In this document: positions 30,906 through 40,036 of the stretch, in pieces | Position numbering within the stretch: position 1 is the stretch's first letter | Layout of the letters: each line of letters starts with the position of its first letter | Assembly (NCBI RefSeq): GCF_038443385.1 | Contig: NZ_CP151726.1 | Location: 7,874,001 to 7,938,000 of the forward strand | Origin: Stieleria varia | GTDB lineage: Bacteria > Planctomycetota > Planctomycetia > Pirellulales > Pirellulaceae | DNA length: 64,000 bases | Reading direction: 5' to 3' | Made by a program: the position numbers and the translations under genes | The notes under the pieces: model-generated | Databases searched by the model: none | What the model was told of the DNA's origin: nothing | What the model saw: only the letters and a program-made list of their open reading frames with translations

Positions 30906-31202
30906 ATGGCAAAACTGAATTTGCGTCCATTGGATGATCGTGTCGTTGTCCAGCCCGTTGAAGCAGAAACCACGACGGCTGGCGGAATCGTGCTCCCCGA
31001 CTCGGCCAAGGAAAAACCGCAGCGCGGAACGATCGTTGCCGTCGGGCCCGGCAAACTGCTCGACAACGGAAACCGCGGCGAATTGAGCGTTGCTGTTGGC
31101 GACACCGTGATCTATGGCAAGTACGGCGGCAGCGACATCGAAGTCGATGGCCAGGAAATGAAGATCCTTCGCGAAAGCGATATTCTGGCAAAGGTGCTCT
31201 AA
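30906..31202 (+). CDS. groES: GroES co-chaperonin (copy 2)
   Basis: The product has 98 residues and covers the whole GroES fold: [20 protein letters not shown], mobile loop [15 protein letters not shown], dome-loop region [15 protein letters not shown] and C-terminal [11 protein letters not shown]. It lacks the lysine-rich N-terminal extension of copy 1. It sits between two groEL genes, 60 bases before groEL3, so it probably serves groEL3 and perhaps groEL2. The ATG at 30906 is set by similarity of the N-terminus. Confidence 0.97.
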   Translation: MAKLNLRPLDDRVVVQPVEAETTTAGGIVLPDSAKEKPQRGTIVAVGPGKLLDNGNRGELSVAVGDTVIYGKYGGSDIEVDGQEMKILRESDILAKVL

Positions 31203-31262
31203 GGCACTTCCACCCCGTCCAGAAACCAACAAATCACCGTTTTTCAATAGAGGAATCCTCTC

Positions 31263-32882
31263 GTGGCAAAACAATTGCTTTTTGACGACCAAGCTCGGTC
31301 GCGAATGCTCGCCGGCATCGACAAGCTGGCCGATGCCGTCGCCGTGACCATGGGCCCCACGGGTCGCAACGTCATCATCGACAAGTCGTTCGGCGGCCCC
31401 ACGGTCACCAAAGACGGTGTGACAGTGGCCAAAGAAATCGAACTGGAAGACCGATTCGAGAACATGGGCGCCAAGCTCGTGATCGAAGTCGCCCAGAAGA
31501 CCAGCGACCTGGCAGGTGACGGAACCACAACCGCAACCGTCCTGGCACGTGCGATCTTCAAAGAAGGCTTGCGCAACATCGTTGCCGGCAGCAATCCCGC
31601 CGCGATCCGTCGCGGAATCGAAAAGGCCGTCGCAGCAGCCAGCGATCACCTTGTCGAGATGGGACGCCCCGTCAAGAACAAGGAAGAAATCGCTAACGTC
31701 GGTGCGATCAGCGCCAACAACGATTCCACCATCGGCAACCTGCTGGCCGATGCCCTGGAACGAGTAGGGAAAGACGGCGTCATCACGGTGGAAGAAGGCA
31801 AGAGCCGCGACACCGAAGTCAGCTATGTCGACGGAATGCAATTCGACAAAGGCTACGTGTCGCCTTACTTCATCACCGATGCCGGAACGATGGAAGCCAA
31901 CTTGGAAAACGCGTTGGTGCTGCTGTACGAAAAGAAAATCAGCAACATCCGCGACCTGATTCCTTTGCTGGAAAAATCAGCTCAGACCGGACAACCTTTG
32001 CTGATCATCGCCGAAGACGTCGACGCGGAAGCGTTGACCCTGTTGGTGGTCAACAAGCTACGCGGAACGCTGAACGTCTGTGCCGTCAAGGCTCCCGGAT
32101 TCGGCGACCGTCGCAAAGCCATGCTGGGTGACATCGCTACCCTGACCGGCGGAACGCTGATCAGCGAAGACCTCGGCATCCAACTCGAGAACGTGACGCT
32201 GGAACAACTCGGCCGCGCTAAGAGCGTGACCGTGGACAAGAGCAGCACGACGATCATCGAAGGCGGCGGAAAGCGTGCCGACATCGATCAACGTGTCGCT
32301 CAGATTCGTGCCCAGATCGAGCAAACCGATAGCGATTACGACAAAGAAAAGTACCAGGAACGCTTGGCCAAGCTGGCCGGTGGTGTTGCGGTCATCAGCG
32401 TCGGTGCCGAAACCGAAGCCGAGATGAAGCAGACCAAGGCGCGCCTGGAAGACGCACTGCACGCCACCCGCGCGGCAGTGGAAGAAGGCATCCTGCCCGG
32501 CGGCGGTGTCGCTCTGGTTCGCTGCCGCGAAGCGGTCTTGGAAGCACAAAAGAAAGCCAAGGGCGACGAAAAGATCGGCGTCGGCATCGTCCTGGGTGCC
32601 CTCTCCGCTCCGATGCGTCAGATCGCCGACAACGGTGGAATCGACGGCAGTGTCGTGGTTGACGAAGTCAGCCAAAAGGGCAACACGATCGGCTACAACG
32701 CCCACACCGGCGAATACGTCGACATGCTCAAGGCAGGTGTGATCGACCCGGTCAAAGTTGTCCGTACCGCCTTGTCCAACGCCGGCAGCATCGCAGGTTT
32801 GCTGCTGACGACCGAAGCCTTGGTGACGAATTTCGACAAAGAAGACAAAAGTCGCGCTCCGATCGAAGGCGTCGTTGCCTGA
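31263..32882 (+). CDS. groEL: GroEL chaperonin (copy 3)
   Basis: This 539-residue chaperonin starts at GTG ([20 protein letters not shown]). ATP-site motifs are intact ([40 protein letters not shown]). The tail is short and without Gly-Met repeats ([16 protein letters not shown]). In sequence it is closer to copy 1 than to copy 2 across the apical part, judged by eye. It follows groES2 by 60 bases and ends at a strong terminator. Confidence 0.96.
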   Translation: MAKQLLFDDQARSRMLAGIDKLADAVAVTMGPTGRNVIIDKSFGGPTVTKDGVTVAKEIELEDRFENMGAKLVIEVAQKTSDLAGDGTTTATVLARAIFKEGLRNIVAGSNPAAIRRGIEKAVAAASDHLVEMGRPVKNKEEIANVGAISANNDSTIGNLLADALERVGKDGVITVEEGKSRDTEVSYVDGMQFDKGYVSPYFITDAGTMEANLENALVLLYEKKISNIRDLIPLLEKSAQTGQPLLIIAEDVDAEALTLLVVNKLRGTLNVCAVKAPGFGDRRKAMLGDIATLTGGTLISEDLGIQLENVTLEQLGRAKSVTVDKSSTTIIEGGGKRADIDQRVAQIRAQIEQTDSDYDKEKYQERLAKLAGGVAVISVGAETEAEMKQTKARLEDALHATRAAVEEGILPGGGVALVRCREAVLEAQKKAKGDEKIGVGIVLGALSAPMRQIADNGGIDGSVVVDEVSQKGNTIGYNAHTGEYVDMLKAGVIDPVKVVRTALSNAGSIAGLLLTTEALVTNFDKEDKSRAPIEGVVA

Positions 32883-32920
32883 TCGGAACACTTTGTTGAA
32901 ATGATTCACAAATCAAAGTC

Positions 32921-32959
32921 GGGTCGCGGTGCCGTAGTCGGCTCGCGACCCGTTTTTTT
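32921..32959 (+). terminator. Rho-independent terminator after groEL3
   Basis: GGGTCGCG and CGCGACCC form an 8-bp perfect stem with a 15-base loop, followed by a run of seven T residues after one G. It separates the groEL2-groES2-groEL3 unit from dnaJ-grpE. Confidence 0.92.
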
Positions 32960-32971
32960 GAGTCATACACT

Positions 32972-33021
32972 ACCATTCCGGTAACATCACCATTCCGGTA
33001 ACATCACCATTCCGGTAACAA
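32972..33021. repeat. 17-bp tandem repeat, three copies
   Basis: ACCATTCCGGTAACATC is repeated at 32972-32988 and 32989-33005, with a third copy at 33006-33021 lacking the last base. It ends 15 bases before the dnaJ start codon, so it lies in the leader or promoter of dnaJ. Confidence 0.95.
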
Positions 33022-33036
33022 CGCGCGAATGCATTG

Positions 33037-34185
33037 ATGAGCGAAAAACGCTGTTATTACGAAGTGCTGGGCGTCGAACGTAGCGCCAATAAATCAGTCA
33101 TCGATCGCGCCTATCGCAAACTGGCGATCAAGTACCACCCGGACAGCAATCGTGGCGAAGACGCCGTTGAATTGTTCAAGGAAGCGTCCGAGGCGTACGA
33201 GATCCTGAGCGATAGCGACAAACGCGCGCGATACGATCAGTACGGACACGCCGGCGTCAACGGCGCAGCACATCAGTTCAATGACGTCGAAGACATCTTC
33301 GAAGCCTTTGGCGATCTGTTCGGCGGTGGCATGTTCGGTGATCTGTTCGGCGGTCGTGGCGGCGGCGGACGCAGACGCCGGGCCAGACGTGGTGCGGACA
33401 TCCGCTGTGATGTCACCCTGACCCTGGAAGAAGCCGCTCGCGGTGTCAGCAAAGACCTTTCGTTTCGACGACACGTCCGCTGTGACACTTGCAACGGCAG
33501 CGGTGCGGCCGAGGGCAGCAAGCCGGAGACCTGCACGACGTGCGGCGGACAAGGCCAAGTCATCCAATCAGCGGGTATCCTGCGAGTCCAAACCGCGTGC
33601 CCTCACTGCAACGGTGCGGGCCACAAGATCAGCCAGCCCTGTAACGATTGCCACGGCAGCGGCTTGCAAAAACAAAAGGCCGAACTGACCGTCGAGATCC
33701 CCGCCGGTGTCGATGACGGTATCCGCGTTCGAGTTCAAGGCGAAGGCGAAGTCAGCCCCGACGGCGGACCTCCCGGTGACTGCTACTGCTTCATCTCCGT
33801 CCAACCCCATGACCTTTTCAAACGCGACGGCAACAACCTGATCCTGCGTCTGCCGATCTCCTACAGCCAAGCCGCCTTGGGCGCCGAAATCGATGTCCCG
33901 ACGCTGGACGGTCCGCATCAGTTACGCATCGAACCCGGAACTCAGAACGGCGAAGTGTTCACGTTGCGTGGAAAAGGCGTCATCGACCCACGATCACGTC
34001 GCATCGGCAATTTGCTCGTTCAAGTGTTCATCGAAGTCCCCAAAAAACTCAGCGGAGAACAAGAACGACTGCTGAGGGAATTGGCCGACCTGGACCACGA
34101 AAGCGTCCTGCCTCAGCGGACCTCGTTTCTCGACAAGCTACGCAACTTTTTTGACCCCGACCCAGATCCCTCTGCAAAACAATGA
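33037..34185 (+). CDS. dnaJ: Chaperone protein DnaJ
   Basis: This 382-residue DnaJ is complete: J domain with the HPD motif (KYHPDSNRG), a Gly/Phe-rich region (FGDLFGGGMFGDLFGG), four zinc-finger CXXCXGXG repeats (CDTCNGSG, CTTCGGQG, CPHCNGAG, CNDCHGSG) and C-terminal substrate-binding domains. It delivers clients to DnaK and stimulates its ATPase. The ATG at 33037 is preferred over the TTG one codon upstream. Its stop overlaps the grpE start by ATGA. dnaK is not in this window. Confidence 0.97.
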   Translation: MSEKRCYYEVLGVERSANKSVIDRAYRKLAIKYHPDSNRGEDAVELFKEASEAYEILSDSDKRARYDQYGHAGVNGAAHQFNDVEDIFEAFGDLFGGGMFGDLFGGRGGGGRRRRARRGADIRCDVTLTLEEAARGVSKDLSFRRHVRCDTCNGSGAAEGSKPETCTTCGGQGQVIQSAGILRVQTACPHCNGAGHKISQPCNDCHGSGLQKQKAELTVEIPAGVDDGIRVRVQGEGEVSPDGGPPGDCYCFISVQPHDLFKRDGNNLILRLPISYSQAALGAEIDVPTLDGPHQLRIEPGTQNGEVFTLRGKGVIDPRSRRIGNLLVQVFIEVPKKLSGEQERLLRELADLDHESVLPQRTSFLDKLRNFFDPDPDPSAKQ

Positions 34186-34772
34186 CACCAGAATCCGACG
34201 ATCAATTCGATGATCAATTCGAAGGCCGCGTTTATGATCCTGATGAGGCCATCGACGAAGTGCTGCAGGATGAAGACGCCGTTCAAATCCCAGAGCAACC
34301 CGAAACCCGCGACGAAGAAATGGAACGCTTGCGCGGAGAAGTGGATGCCGCCGAGAAACGCGCCTTGATGGCTCAAGCGGAAGCGGAAAACTTCCGTAAA
34401 CGCATGCGCCGTGACTTTGAAGGCCAACTCAAATTCGCAACGACCAACATTGTCACCGATCTACTCGAAGTACGCGACAACTTGGTCCGTGCTATCGAGG
34501 CCGCTGCGGCGGGCGAACAAAACTCAGGCCTACGTGAAGGCGTTGAAATGGTCGCCAAACAATTCGACGACGCCTTGGCCAAACATGGCGTTCGTCAGAT
34601 TCCAGCCGAAGGTGAATTGTTTGACCCCAATTTCCACGAAGCGATCTCGCAAATGCCCAGCGCTGATCACCCCAGCGGCACCGTTGCGCACGTTGCGGTC
34701 ACCGGTTTTCAATTGCACGACCGCGTCGTACGCCCCAGCCAAGTCGTGGTCAGCACCGGACCGCCTCAATAG
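34182..34772 (+). CDS. grpE: Nucleotide exchange factor GrpE
   Basis: The product has 196 residues: a disordered acidic N-terminus (SDDQFDDQFEGRVYDPDE), a long helix (DEEMERLRGEVDAAEKRALM), AENFRKRMRRDFEG, and the C-terminal beta domain (FDPNFHEAISQMPS, SGTVAHVAVTGFQLHDRVVR). GrpE releases ADP from DnaK. It is translationally coupled to dnaJ. The order dnaJ-grpE without dnaK is unusual; most bacteria use grpE-dnaK-dnaJ. Confidence 0.96.
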   Translation: MTPESDDQFDDQFEGRVYDPDEAIDEVLQDEDAVQIPEQPETRDEEMERLRGEVDAAEKRALMAQAEAENFRKRMRRDFEGQLKFATTNIVTDLLEVRDNLVRAIEAAAAGEQNSGLREGVEMVAKQFDDALAKHGVRQIPAEGELFDPNFHEAISQMPSADHPSGTVAHVAVTGFQLHDRVVRPSQVVVSTGPPQ

Positions 34773-34847
34773 CCATAAAACCCAATAGCGTTGCGATAGA
34801 TTCTTGGTTTCGGAACTCAACTTTTTTACCGATCGATTACTCCAACC

Positions 34848-35189
34848 ATGCCGACCTACGACTACGAATGCGATGCTTGCGGACACACCATGGAGTTGTT
34901 CCAAGGCATCAATGAGCCCGTGAAGAAAAAATGCCCGGAGTGTGGCAAGTCCAAGCTCCGACGGCTGTTTGGTAGCGGTGCCGCGATCGTCTTCAAGGGC
35001 AGCGGTTTTTATCAAACCGACTATCGCAGCGAAGGCTACAAAAAGGCCGCCAAAGAGGACAGCAAGTCAAAGGGCGATTCCAAATCAAGCGATTCCAAGT
35101 CCTCTGACTCCGGTTCATCGTCCAAGAAAGATTCCGGCAGCGCAAAGAAGAAGGACGGTGGTGGCAGCAGCAAAAAGGCGAGTGACTGA
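34848..35189 (+). CDS. FmdB-type zinc ribbon protein
   Basis: The first 60 residues are a FmdB/CxxC_CxxC_SSSS zinc ribbon: YDYECDACGHTMELFQGI, then KKCPECGKSKLRRLFG, with two Cys pairs for zinc. The rest is a low-complexity Ser/Lys tail (SKSSDSKSSDSGSSSKK). The family was named from a formamidase regulator, but its function is open. It follows grpE by 75 bases and is 2 bases from the next gene, so it is probably in the dnaJ-grpE operon. Confidence 0.88.
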   Translation: MPTYDYECDACGHTMELFQGINEPVKKKCPECGKSKLRRLFGSGAAIVFKGSGFYQTDYRSEGYKKAAKEDSKSKGDSKSSDSKSSDSGSSSKKDSGSAKKKDGGGSSKKASD

Positions 35190-35191
35190 GC

Positions 35192-35761
35192 ATGCCACAC
35201 ATTCGCTCCTCCGCCTGCCTGTCGATCGAGCGTAGCGCGATCCTCGTGATCGACCTACAGGAAAAACTCGTCCCTGCCGTCCCCTCGGGACGCCATGTCG
35301 CGGAGGTCACCGAGCGACTCTTGCACGCCGCAGATTTGCTGGGCGTGCCGTCTGCGGCAACCGTGCAATACCCCAAAGGGCTCGGCCCATTGGTCGGACG
35401 GCTCGCTGAGCGATTCCCTGACCCAGAGGAAAAGCTCGACTTCTCGGCCGCTGTTTGCCGTCGAGAATTGGAACTTTGGCTACAAGCCGGACGTGATCAG
35501 ATTGTGATCACCGGAATTGAAACCCACGTCTGTGTTCTGCAAACCGTCCTGGATCTACTCGCCGAAGGACTCTCGGTCTTTGTGGTAAGCGAAGCCGTCG
35601 CGGCGAGAGGCGGTCGAGAACACGAAACCGCGCTGGACCAGATGCGCGACGCAGGAGCAACGATCACAACAATCGAGTCTGTCCTCTTCCAATGGCTCCA
35701 AACAGCCGACCGCCCCGAATTCAAATCCATCAGCGCCCTCATCAAACAACCCCGCCGATAA
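35192..35761 (+). CDS. Isochorismatase-like cysteine hydrolase
   Basis: The protein has 189 residues. The catalytic triad of the family can be read: Asp in ILVIDLQEKL, Lys in VQYPKGLG and Cys in TGIETHVCVLQT. Members hydrolyse isochorismate, nicotinamide, N-carbamoyl amides or other small amides; the substrate here is unclear. The start ATG is 2 bases after the FmdB stop, so the two are very likely co-translated. A palindromic hairpin (35785-35804) follows the stop. Confidence 0.85.
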   Translation: MPHIRSSACLSIERSAILVIDLQEKLVPAVPSGRHVAEVTERLLHAADLLGVPSAATVQYPKGLGPLVGRLAERFPDPEEKLDFSAAVCRRELELWLQAGRDQIVITGIETHVCVLQTVLDLLAEGLSVFVVSEAVAARGGREHETALDQMRDAGATITTIESVLFQWLQTADRPEFKSISALIKQPRR

Positions 35762-35853
35762 TCACGTACGTCAGCCCCACGTACGTCAGCCTTTCCAGGC
35801 TGACATACCCCAACCTTCAGGCCCCTCGGCAACACAACTCACAACGCCAACGT

Positions 35854-37296
35854 TCACCCTTCTTCCAAAAAGTAGCGATTGAGAAACTCCTTACGGTCTC
35901 CTTCCTCGGCCGCCAATTGGACCATCGCGTAAAGCCGTTGTTGGTCCCGACGCTTCTTTTCCGACAACCGTTCATCGTCCTGCAACATTACCGGCAGACT
36001 CTCCAGGACCTCAAAACATTCCGGCGGACGTGGACCTCCGATCACGCCGTGGCGATCCAAGATTGAGATGGCGGTGGTCATGCGGTGGTCATGACGACTT
36101 CGCCGTTGAATCTGTTCATTCATCCAATCCAAACCGAACGCGCGGCACTGCTCGTTGTGCTCGACCAACAACTGATACAGCCGTGTGTAAAACGCGGCAT
36201 CCGGGTTGGACCACTCGATGAACTGCATCTGCGTCATCAAGTCACTTTGGTCGTAGAGCCAAACACAGCGACTGGGCTTGCCGTCGCGTCCAGCACGACC
36301 AATCTCTTGATAATACGACTCGATCGACCCAGGCGTCTCGGCATGGATCACCATCCGGATGTCTTCTTTGTCGATCCCCATGCCGAACGCATTGGTCGCC
36401 AAAACAACATCCGCATCTCCGTTCATGAATTCATCCTGCAAACGACGCCGCAAGCCCCGCCCAAGATCTCCGTGATAACAGACGTGGTCCAGGCCGTCGG
36501 AGGTGAGATGCTCACTGAAGCGTTGCAGTGTCTTGATCAGTGAAAAATAAACGATGACGCTGCCGCTGGAGTAGTCGGGATCTTGGAGCAGATCACCGAG
36601 CGCTGCAATCTTTTCGCTTTCGTCCCAAACAGGCTGAACATCGAGCGTCAAGTTCGGACGATCAATCCCTTCGTGAAACAGTCGGATATCGTTTTCCGGA
36701 ATCTGCAACTGACGATAGATATCCCGCCGACACTCGGCGGTCGCCGTCGCGGTCAACGCAATCGTTGTCGGATTTCCGAGCAACTGCCGGATTTCACCAA
36801 CCCGTGTGTAGTCCGGGCGAAAGTCGTGTCCCCACTGACTGACACAGTGGGCTTCATCGACCGCCAGCAGGCTGACCGTTCGCTTTGAAATCACATCACA
36901 GAAATCAGGCTTCCGGAATCGTTCGGGAGTAACGAACAACAATCGGTAGCGACCATCGGCAACGTCCTCATACCGCCGCATCCTCGTCTCGCGGTCCAAC
37001 GACGAGTTGATGAACGTGGCCTCAATCCCTCGCTGCTGCATCGAGTCCACTTGATCCTGCATCAACGCGATCAAAGGCGACAAGACCAAAACCAGTTGGC
37101 CAGAACTGGCCGGAAAGCTCAACGCGGGAATCTGGTAGCACAACGACTTCCCCATCCCCGTGGGCATCACCACCATGGCATGTTTTCCCGCCAGGACATG
37201 ATCGATAACGGCTGATTGACTGGTCCGAAACTGATCGAACCCGAAATATCGTTTCAGCAATTGGCTGGGGGCGTAACGGTCAGGCAAATCATTCAT
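35854..37296 (-). CDS. recQ: RecQ-family ATP-dependent DNA helicase (short form)
   Basis: This 480-residue helicase has all SF2 motifs: GFDQFRTSQ, MPTGMGKSLCYQIP (Walker A), AVDEAHCVSQWGHDFRPDY (DEAH and aromatic loop), TATATAECR, VIVYFSLIKT and QEIGRAGRDG. RecQ helicases unwind DNA at stalled forks and recombination intermediates. The protein ends soon after the zinc-binding-like region and has no clear winged-helix (RQC) or HRDC domain, so it is a short form. The ATG at 37296 gives MNDLPDRYAPSQLLKRYFGF, which fits the family. Confidence 0.9.
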   Translation of the reverse strand: MNDLPDRYAPSQLLKRYFGFDQFRTSQSAVIDHVLAGKHAMVVMPTGMGKSLCYQIPALSFPASSGQLVLVLSPLIALMQDQVDSMQQRGIEATFINSSLDRETRMRRYEDVADGRYRLLFVTPERFRKPDFCDVISKRTVSLLAVDEAHCVSQWGHDFRPDYTRVGEIRQLLGNPTTIALTATATAECRRDIYRQLQIPENDIRLFHEGIDRPNLTLDVQPVWDESEKIAALGDLLQDPDYSSGSVIVYFSLIKTLQRFSEHLTSDGLDHVCYHGDLGRGLRRRLQDEFMNGDADVVLATNAFGMGIDKEDIRMVIHAETPGSIESYYQEIGRAGRDGKPSRCVWLYDQSDLMTQMQFIEWSNPDAAFYTRLYQLLVEHNEQCRAFGLDWMNEQIQRRSRHDHRMTTAISILDRHGVIGGPRPPECFEVLESLPVMLQDDERLSEKKRRDQQRLYAMVQLAAEEGDRKEFLNRYFLEEG

Positions 37297-37635
37297 TCTC
37301 GAAATCCTGCCCCAAGCCAGCCGATCAGGCAACCCTCCCTACACACAGCATCCCGCACCCTTCACGTAGAAGCGTCTCTCCGAGACGCTAACCCCAGCGA
37401 GCAAAGCGAGGAGTCAACCGTGCCGCTGGCACACAAGCACCGTCTCCATGACAAGCCCCGACACCCTAACGCTAAGAAGCATTCATACAGTCCGTAACAC
37501 CAGCCCGGCTATTCATCAGCCGCCACGCGATAGCGTCCGGTTCTCACGCCTAAACAAGCATAAAGCGTGGGGCGTCAGCCCCACGTCCGACCGGCAATCG
37601 TCCCATCAAGCTGCGGACGCAGCGACAGATGCTGC
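37297..37635. other. Intergenic, degenerate repeats
   Basis: This stretch holds short GC-rich inverted repeats (GCGTCTCTCCGAGACGC near 37370) and, at 37501-37543, a shortened copy of the repeat that begins TAGCCCGGATTATTCA at 22.5 and 51.7 kb. No gene is supported. Confidence 0.6.
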
Positions 37636-37830
37636 TCAATCCGTTAGATGGGACTCCACACCTCGGGCGGCCAAATCACTAAGCCCATAACCCTCTTCCA
37701 TACCCGCGCGTTCGATCACATCCAAACGCTTGGCTGCCTTGAGAAACATGCAGACCTGAGCGACAGACACTTCCTCAGTACTGTACGCAAGTTGATTCGC
37801 TCGGATCACACTTCGATACTCTTGCAGCAC
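37636..37830 (-). CDS. Possible small protein, 64 residues
   Basis: A GTG-started frame codes for a protein with plausible composition and helix-like periodicity (VSVAQVCMFLKAAKRLDVIE). I do not recognise it. No good ribosome site is seen. It could be a remnant of a larger gene or a small regulator; the position near a toxin-antitoxin pair is only suggestive. The 360 bases between it and the antitoxin gene hold no supported gene. Confidence 0.35.
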   Translation of the reverse strand: MLQEYRSVIRANQLAYSTEEVSVAQVCMFLKAAKRLDVIERAGMEEGYGLSDLAARGVESHLTD

Positions 37831-38191
37831 GAGTGATTCCTTGGAGTCAATGTGTCCACTATCCCGTGCTCTCTGATCTACTCATTGCGTGCCCCTGGAA
37901 TCGAAAATCCAAATGCACAAACTGGCAGTGCCGTCAAAACGCAGGGCCTGCCAAGCGGTGTCAGCCCCACCCAAGGCCGCATTCGAGGCTGCAACTGCCT
38001 ATAATGCCAAACGTTCTTATTGGCAAACTGCTGTGAAGCCTGGCAAAACCAGTCAACTGCCAATAAGTCCGGAAAAAAATCGAGCGGCAACCGCCCATAA
38101 GCCGTCAAATAGCCAACCGCCAAGTCCTAACTCCCCTTAATTACAAGTTCGTCCGACTATAATGGGACAGACCTTTACACGAAGTCCAGCA

Positions 38192-38398
38192 ATGTCTGAC
38201 ACCGCAACACAACTGCTAGAAACATTCGAGTCACTTCCCGAGAAGGAGCGGCACGAATTGCTCATCGCCATGCTCCGAAGAAGCGGCGAATTACCTGACA
38301 CAAAGCTTTCGGACGAGCAACTCGTGGTGATCGCCGACGACCTTTTCCAATCGTTGGATGCTGAGGAATCGAATGGCAACGATGCCGACCCGGGCTGA
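38192..38398 (+). CDS. Antitoxin-like protein of a MazF-type module
   Basis: This 68-residue acidic, helical protein (LLETFESLPEKERHELLIAM) has a composition typical of addiction-module antitoxins with a LPxxER motif. It overlaps the downstream MazF gene by 26 bases in another frame, the usual antitoxin-first order. The ATG at 38192 gives the start MSDTATQLLETFES. It is expected to bind and neutralise the toxin and to repress the operon; no operator could be named. Confidence 0.65.
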   Translation: MSDTATQLLETFESLPEKERHELLIAMLRRSGELPDTKLSDEQLVVIADDLFQSLDAEESNGNDADPG

Positions 38399-38705
38399 TG
38401 TGTGGCTTGTCGATCTCGGAATGGTTGCCAAGGTTCGCCCCTGTTTGATTCTCAGCGTACCTGCTGATGACGACAACGATCGCGTATTGACCACGATCGT
38501 GCCGCACACCACAAGCACACGAGACTCACGATTCGAGGTCCGCTCGAGTGTCCGATTTCACAAGCCGGGTGCGTTTGACGCGCAAAAAGTCGTTACGATA
38601 CCTACCGTCAAGCTGATTCGCCGAATCGGCACCTTGCCCCAGGATCAGATGACGGATGTCGAGGACGCGGTCAAACTTTGGCTTGGGTTTGAGACCGCTT
38701 CATAG
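38373..38705 (+). CDS. MazF/PemK-family toxin
   Basis: The 110-residue product matches the MazF/PemK SH3-like ribonuclease fold: RADVWLVDLGMVAKVRPCLI at the N-terminus, VLTTIVPHTTSTRDSRFEV in the middle and KLIRRIGTLPQDQMTDVEDA near the end. These toxins cut mRNA at short sites and arrest growth until antitoxin returns. The ATG at 38373 or that at 38382 could be the start. The module lies at the left side of the accessory region. Confidence 0.82.
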   Translation: MATMPTRADVWLVDLGMVAKVRPCLILSVPADDDNDRVLTTIVPHTTSTRDSRFEVRSSVRFHKPGAFDAQKVVTIPTVKLIRRIGTLPQDQMTDVEDAVKLWLGFETAS

Positions 38706-39349
38706 AAAACGTGGACGAACCATGGGTATCGAGATAGGGGCCCGGTTACCCGGGACCCTCTAACAACACCTAGCATGCGGGTCCGCCCAGGATCGATGAA
38801 TACCGTGCGTTTCGCCTCAAGGATGCAAGCGATAGCCAGCACTCTTCAAGAATAAACAAGCCCTCGGCGGCTAGGTACTCGCTGGATAAAGCTCGCTGGA
38901 CACCAGACGTCGCGGAAAGACGCTCTGTCTCCCAAACAACGCGGCCCCTTGCCACTCATCGCAAAGCCGCAAGCGACACGATAGGACACGCATCAAACCC
39001 ATCCGTTCCATTTGACCAGACTCCAACCGGCCTTGTGCCGGTGGTGAATCCGACTGACTGGCTACGACACCGCAGGTCAATCGCAACCCATCTCCCCACT
39101 GGCCTCGTGCCAGTGGCAAAGGGACGAACGCGACGTGAGATGGCCAGTGATCGTCCTTGCTTCCACCGGCACGAGGCCGGAGGGGAGCCAAGAGGATCGA
39201 CCGCTTCTTTGTAGCTCATCAGTCTTGCTTCCACCGGGCCAAGCCCGGATGGAGAGCGTGGAATCATGTCATTCATGGGGACTGTCCCCATTCGTTCGGC
39301 TCGGGAAAATTGGCGCGCGCTGGTGCGTTCGATATGATTGACAATAGCT
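38706..39349. repeat. Intergenic region with four GC-rich hairpins
   Basis: Four short hairpins with related cores lie here: CCGGCCTTGTGCCGG (about 39027-39041), CACTGGCCTCGTGCCAGTG (39097-39115), CCGGCACGAGGCCGG (about 39166-39180) and CCGGGCCAAGCCCGG (about 39235-39249). All are variations of an interrupted CCGG stem. No gene is supported in this 644-base gap. Confidence 0.65.
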
Positions 39350-39841
39350 ATGGCCATCGAAATCTTAAAAGCAGATCTTTCTAATCCTGACCATCAATGC
39401 GCGGTCCTTGCAATGATGGAAGCGTATTCGTGCGACCCAATGGGTGATGGCCATGGTCTTTCGGACTACGCCAAAGAGAACTTGATTTCAGGATTGTCCG
39501 AGCATCCGACAACGATTGTCTTTCTTGCTCTGGACAACAAGACTCCTTGCGGAATTGCTACGTGTTTCCGTGGCTTCTCTACATTTGCTGCCAAACCGCT
39601 CATCAACATCAGCGATTTCTTCGTAGAACCTCGTTTACGAGGCAAAGGGATCGGAAACCAATTGTTGTTCGCCATCGAAAATGAAGCGAGACGTATCGGC
39701 TGCTGCAAACTGTCCCTGGAAGTGCAGGAGAACAATCCGGTCGCCCGCGGCATCTACACAAGATTCGGGTTTCAGCAGGCAGTTTACGCAGCAGATTCAG
39801 ACGGTGGAGGATCGCAATACATGGTAAAACAACTCACCTGA
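39350..39841 (+). CDS. GNAT-family N-acetyltransferase
   Basis: The product has 163 residues. The acetyl-CoA-binding motif A is clear (RLRGKGIGNQLLFAIENEA), followed by LEVQENNPVARGIYTRFGFQ, the typical end of GNAT folds. The substrate cannot be told. The gene has a lower G+C content, by eye, than its chaperone-island neighbours, which fits the accessory character of this region. The ATG at 39350 starts MAIEILKADL. Confidence 0.85.
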   Translation: MAIEILKADLSNPDHQCAVLAMMEAYSCDPMGDGHGLSDYAKENLISGLSEHPTTIVFLALDNKTPCGIATCFRGFSTFAAKPLINISDFFVEPRLRGKGIGNQLLFAIENEARRIGCCKLSLEVQENNPVARGIYTRFGFQQAVYAADSDGGGSQYMVKQLT

Positions 39842-39859
39842 TGAATTCCAACGAGCCAT

Positions 39860-40036
39860 GTGGTGAACCGCAGGGGCCATCCCGATACTTTCGCCAAAAC
39901 AAGAATTCGTTTCGTGCGTCAGCCTCACGCCCCCGAAAACGCACAGGACGCACTAAAACTACAAGGTGTGTTCGGGCTCAGCCAGCTTTCCGAAATAGAA
40001 ATGCAGCGTGCTATTGTCTTGCAATGGCTGTCTTAG
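39860..40036 (+). CDS. Possible small protein, 58 residues
   Basis: A GTG-started frame (HPDTFAKTRIRFVRQPH ... FGLSQLSEIEMQRAIVLQWL) has protein-like composition and a helix-like C-terminal half. It begins just after the GNAT gene. No family recognised and no ribosome site; it could be a chance frame or the remnant of a decayed gene. Confidence 0.2.
   Translation: MVNRRGHPDTFAKTRIRFVRQPHAPENAQDALKLQGVFGLSQLSEIEMQRAIVLQWLS

Noticed and set aside
38871-39191. A 106-residue minus-strand frame
   Set aside because: It is made of the CCGG hairpin repeats; the apparent length is due to lack of stops in GC-rich DNA.
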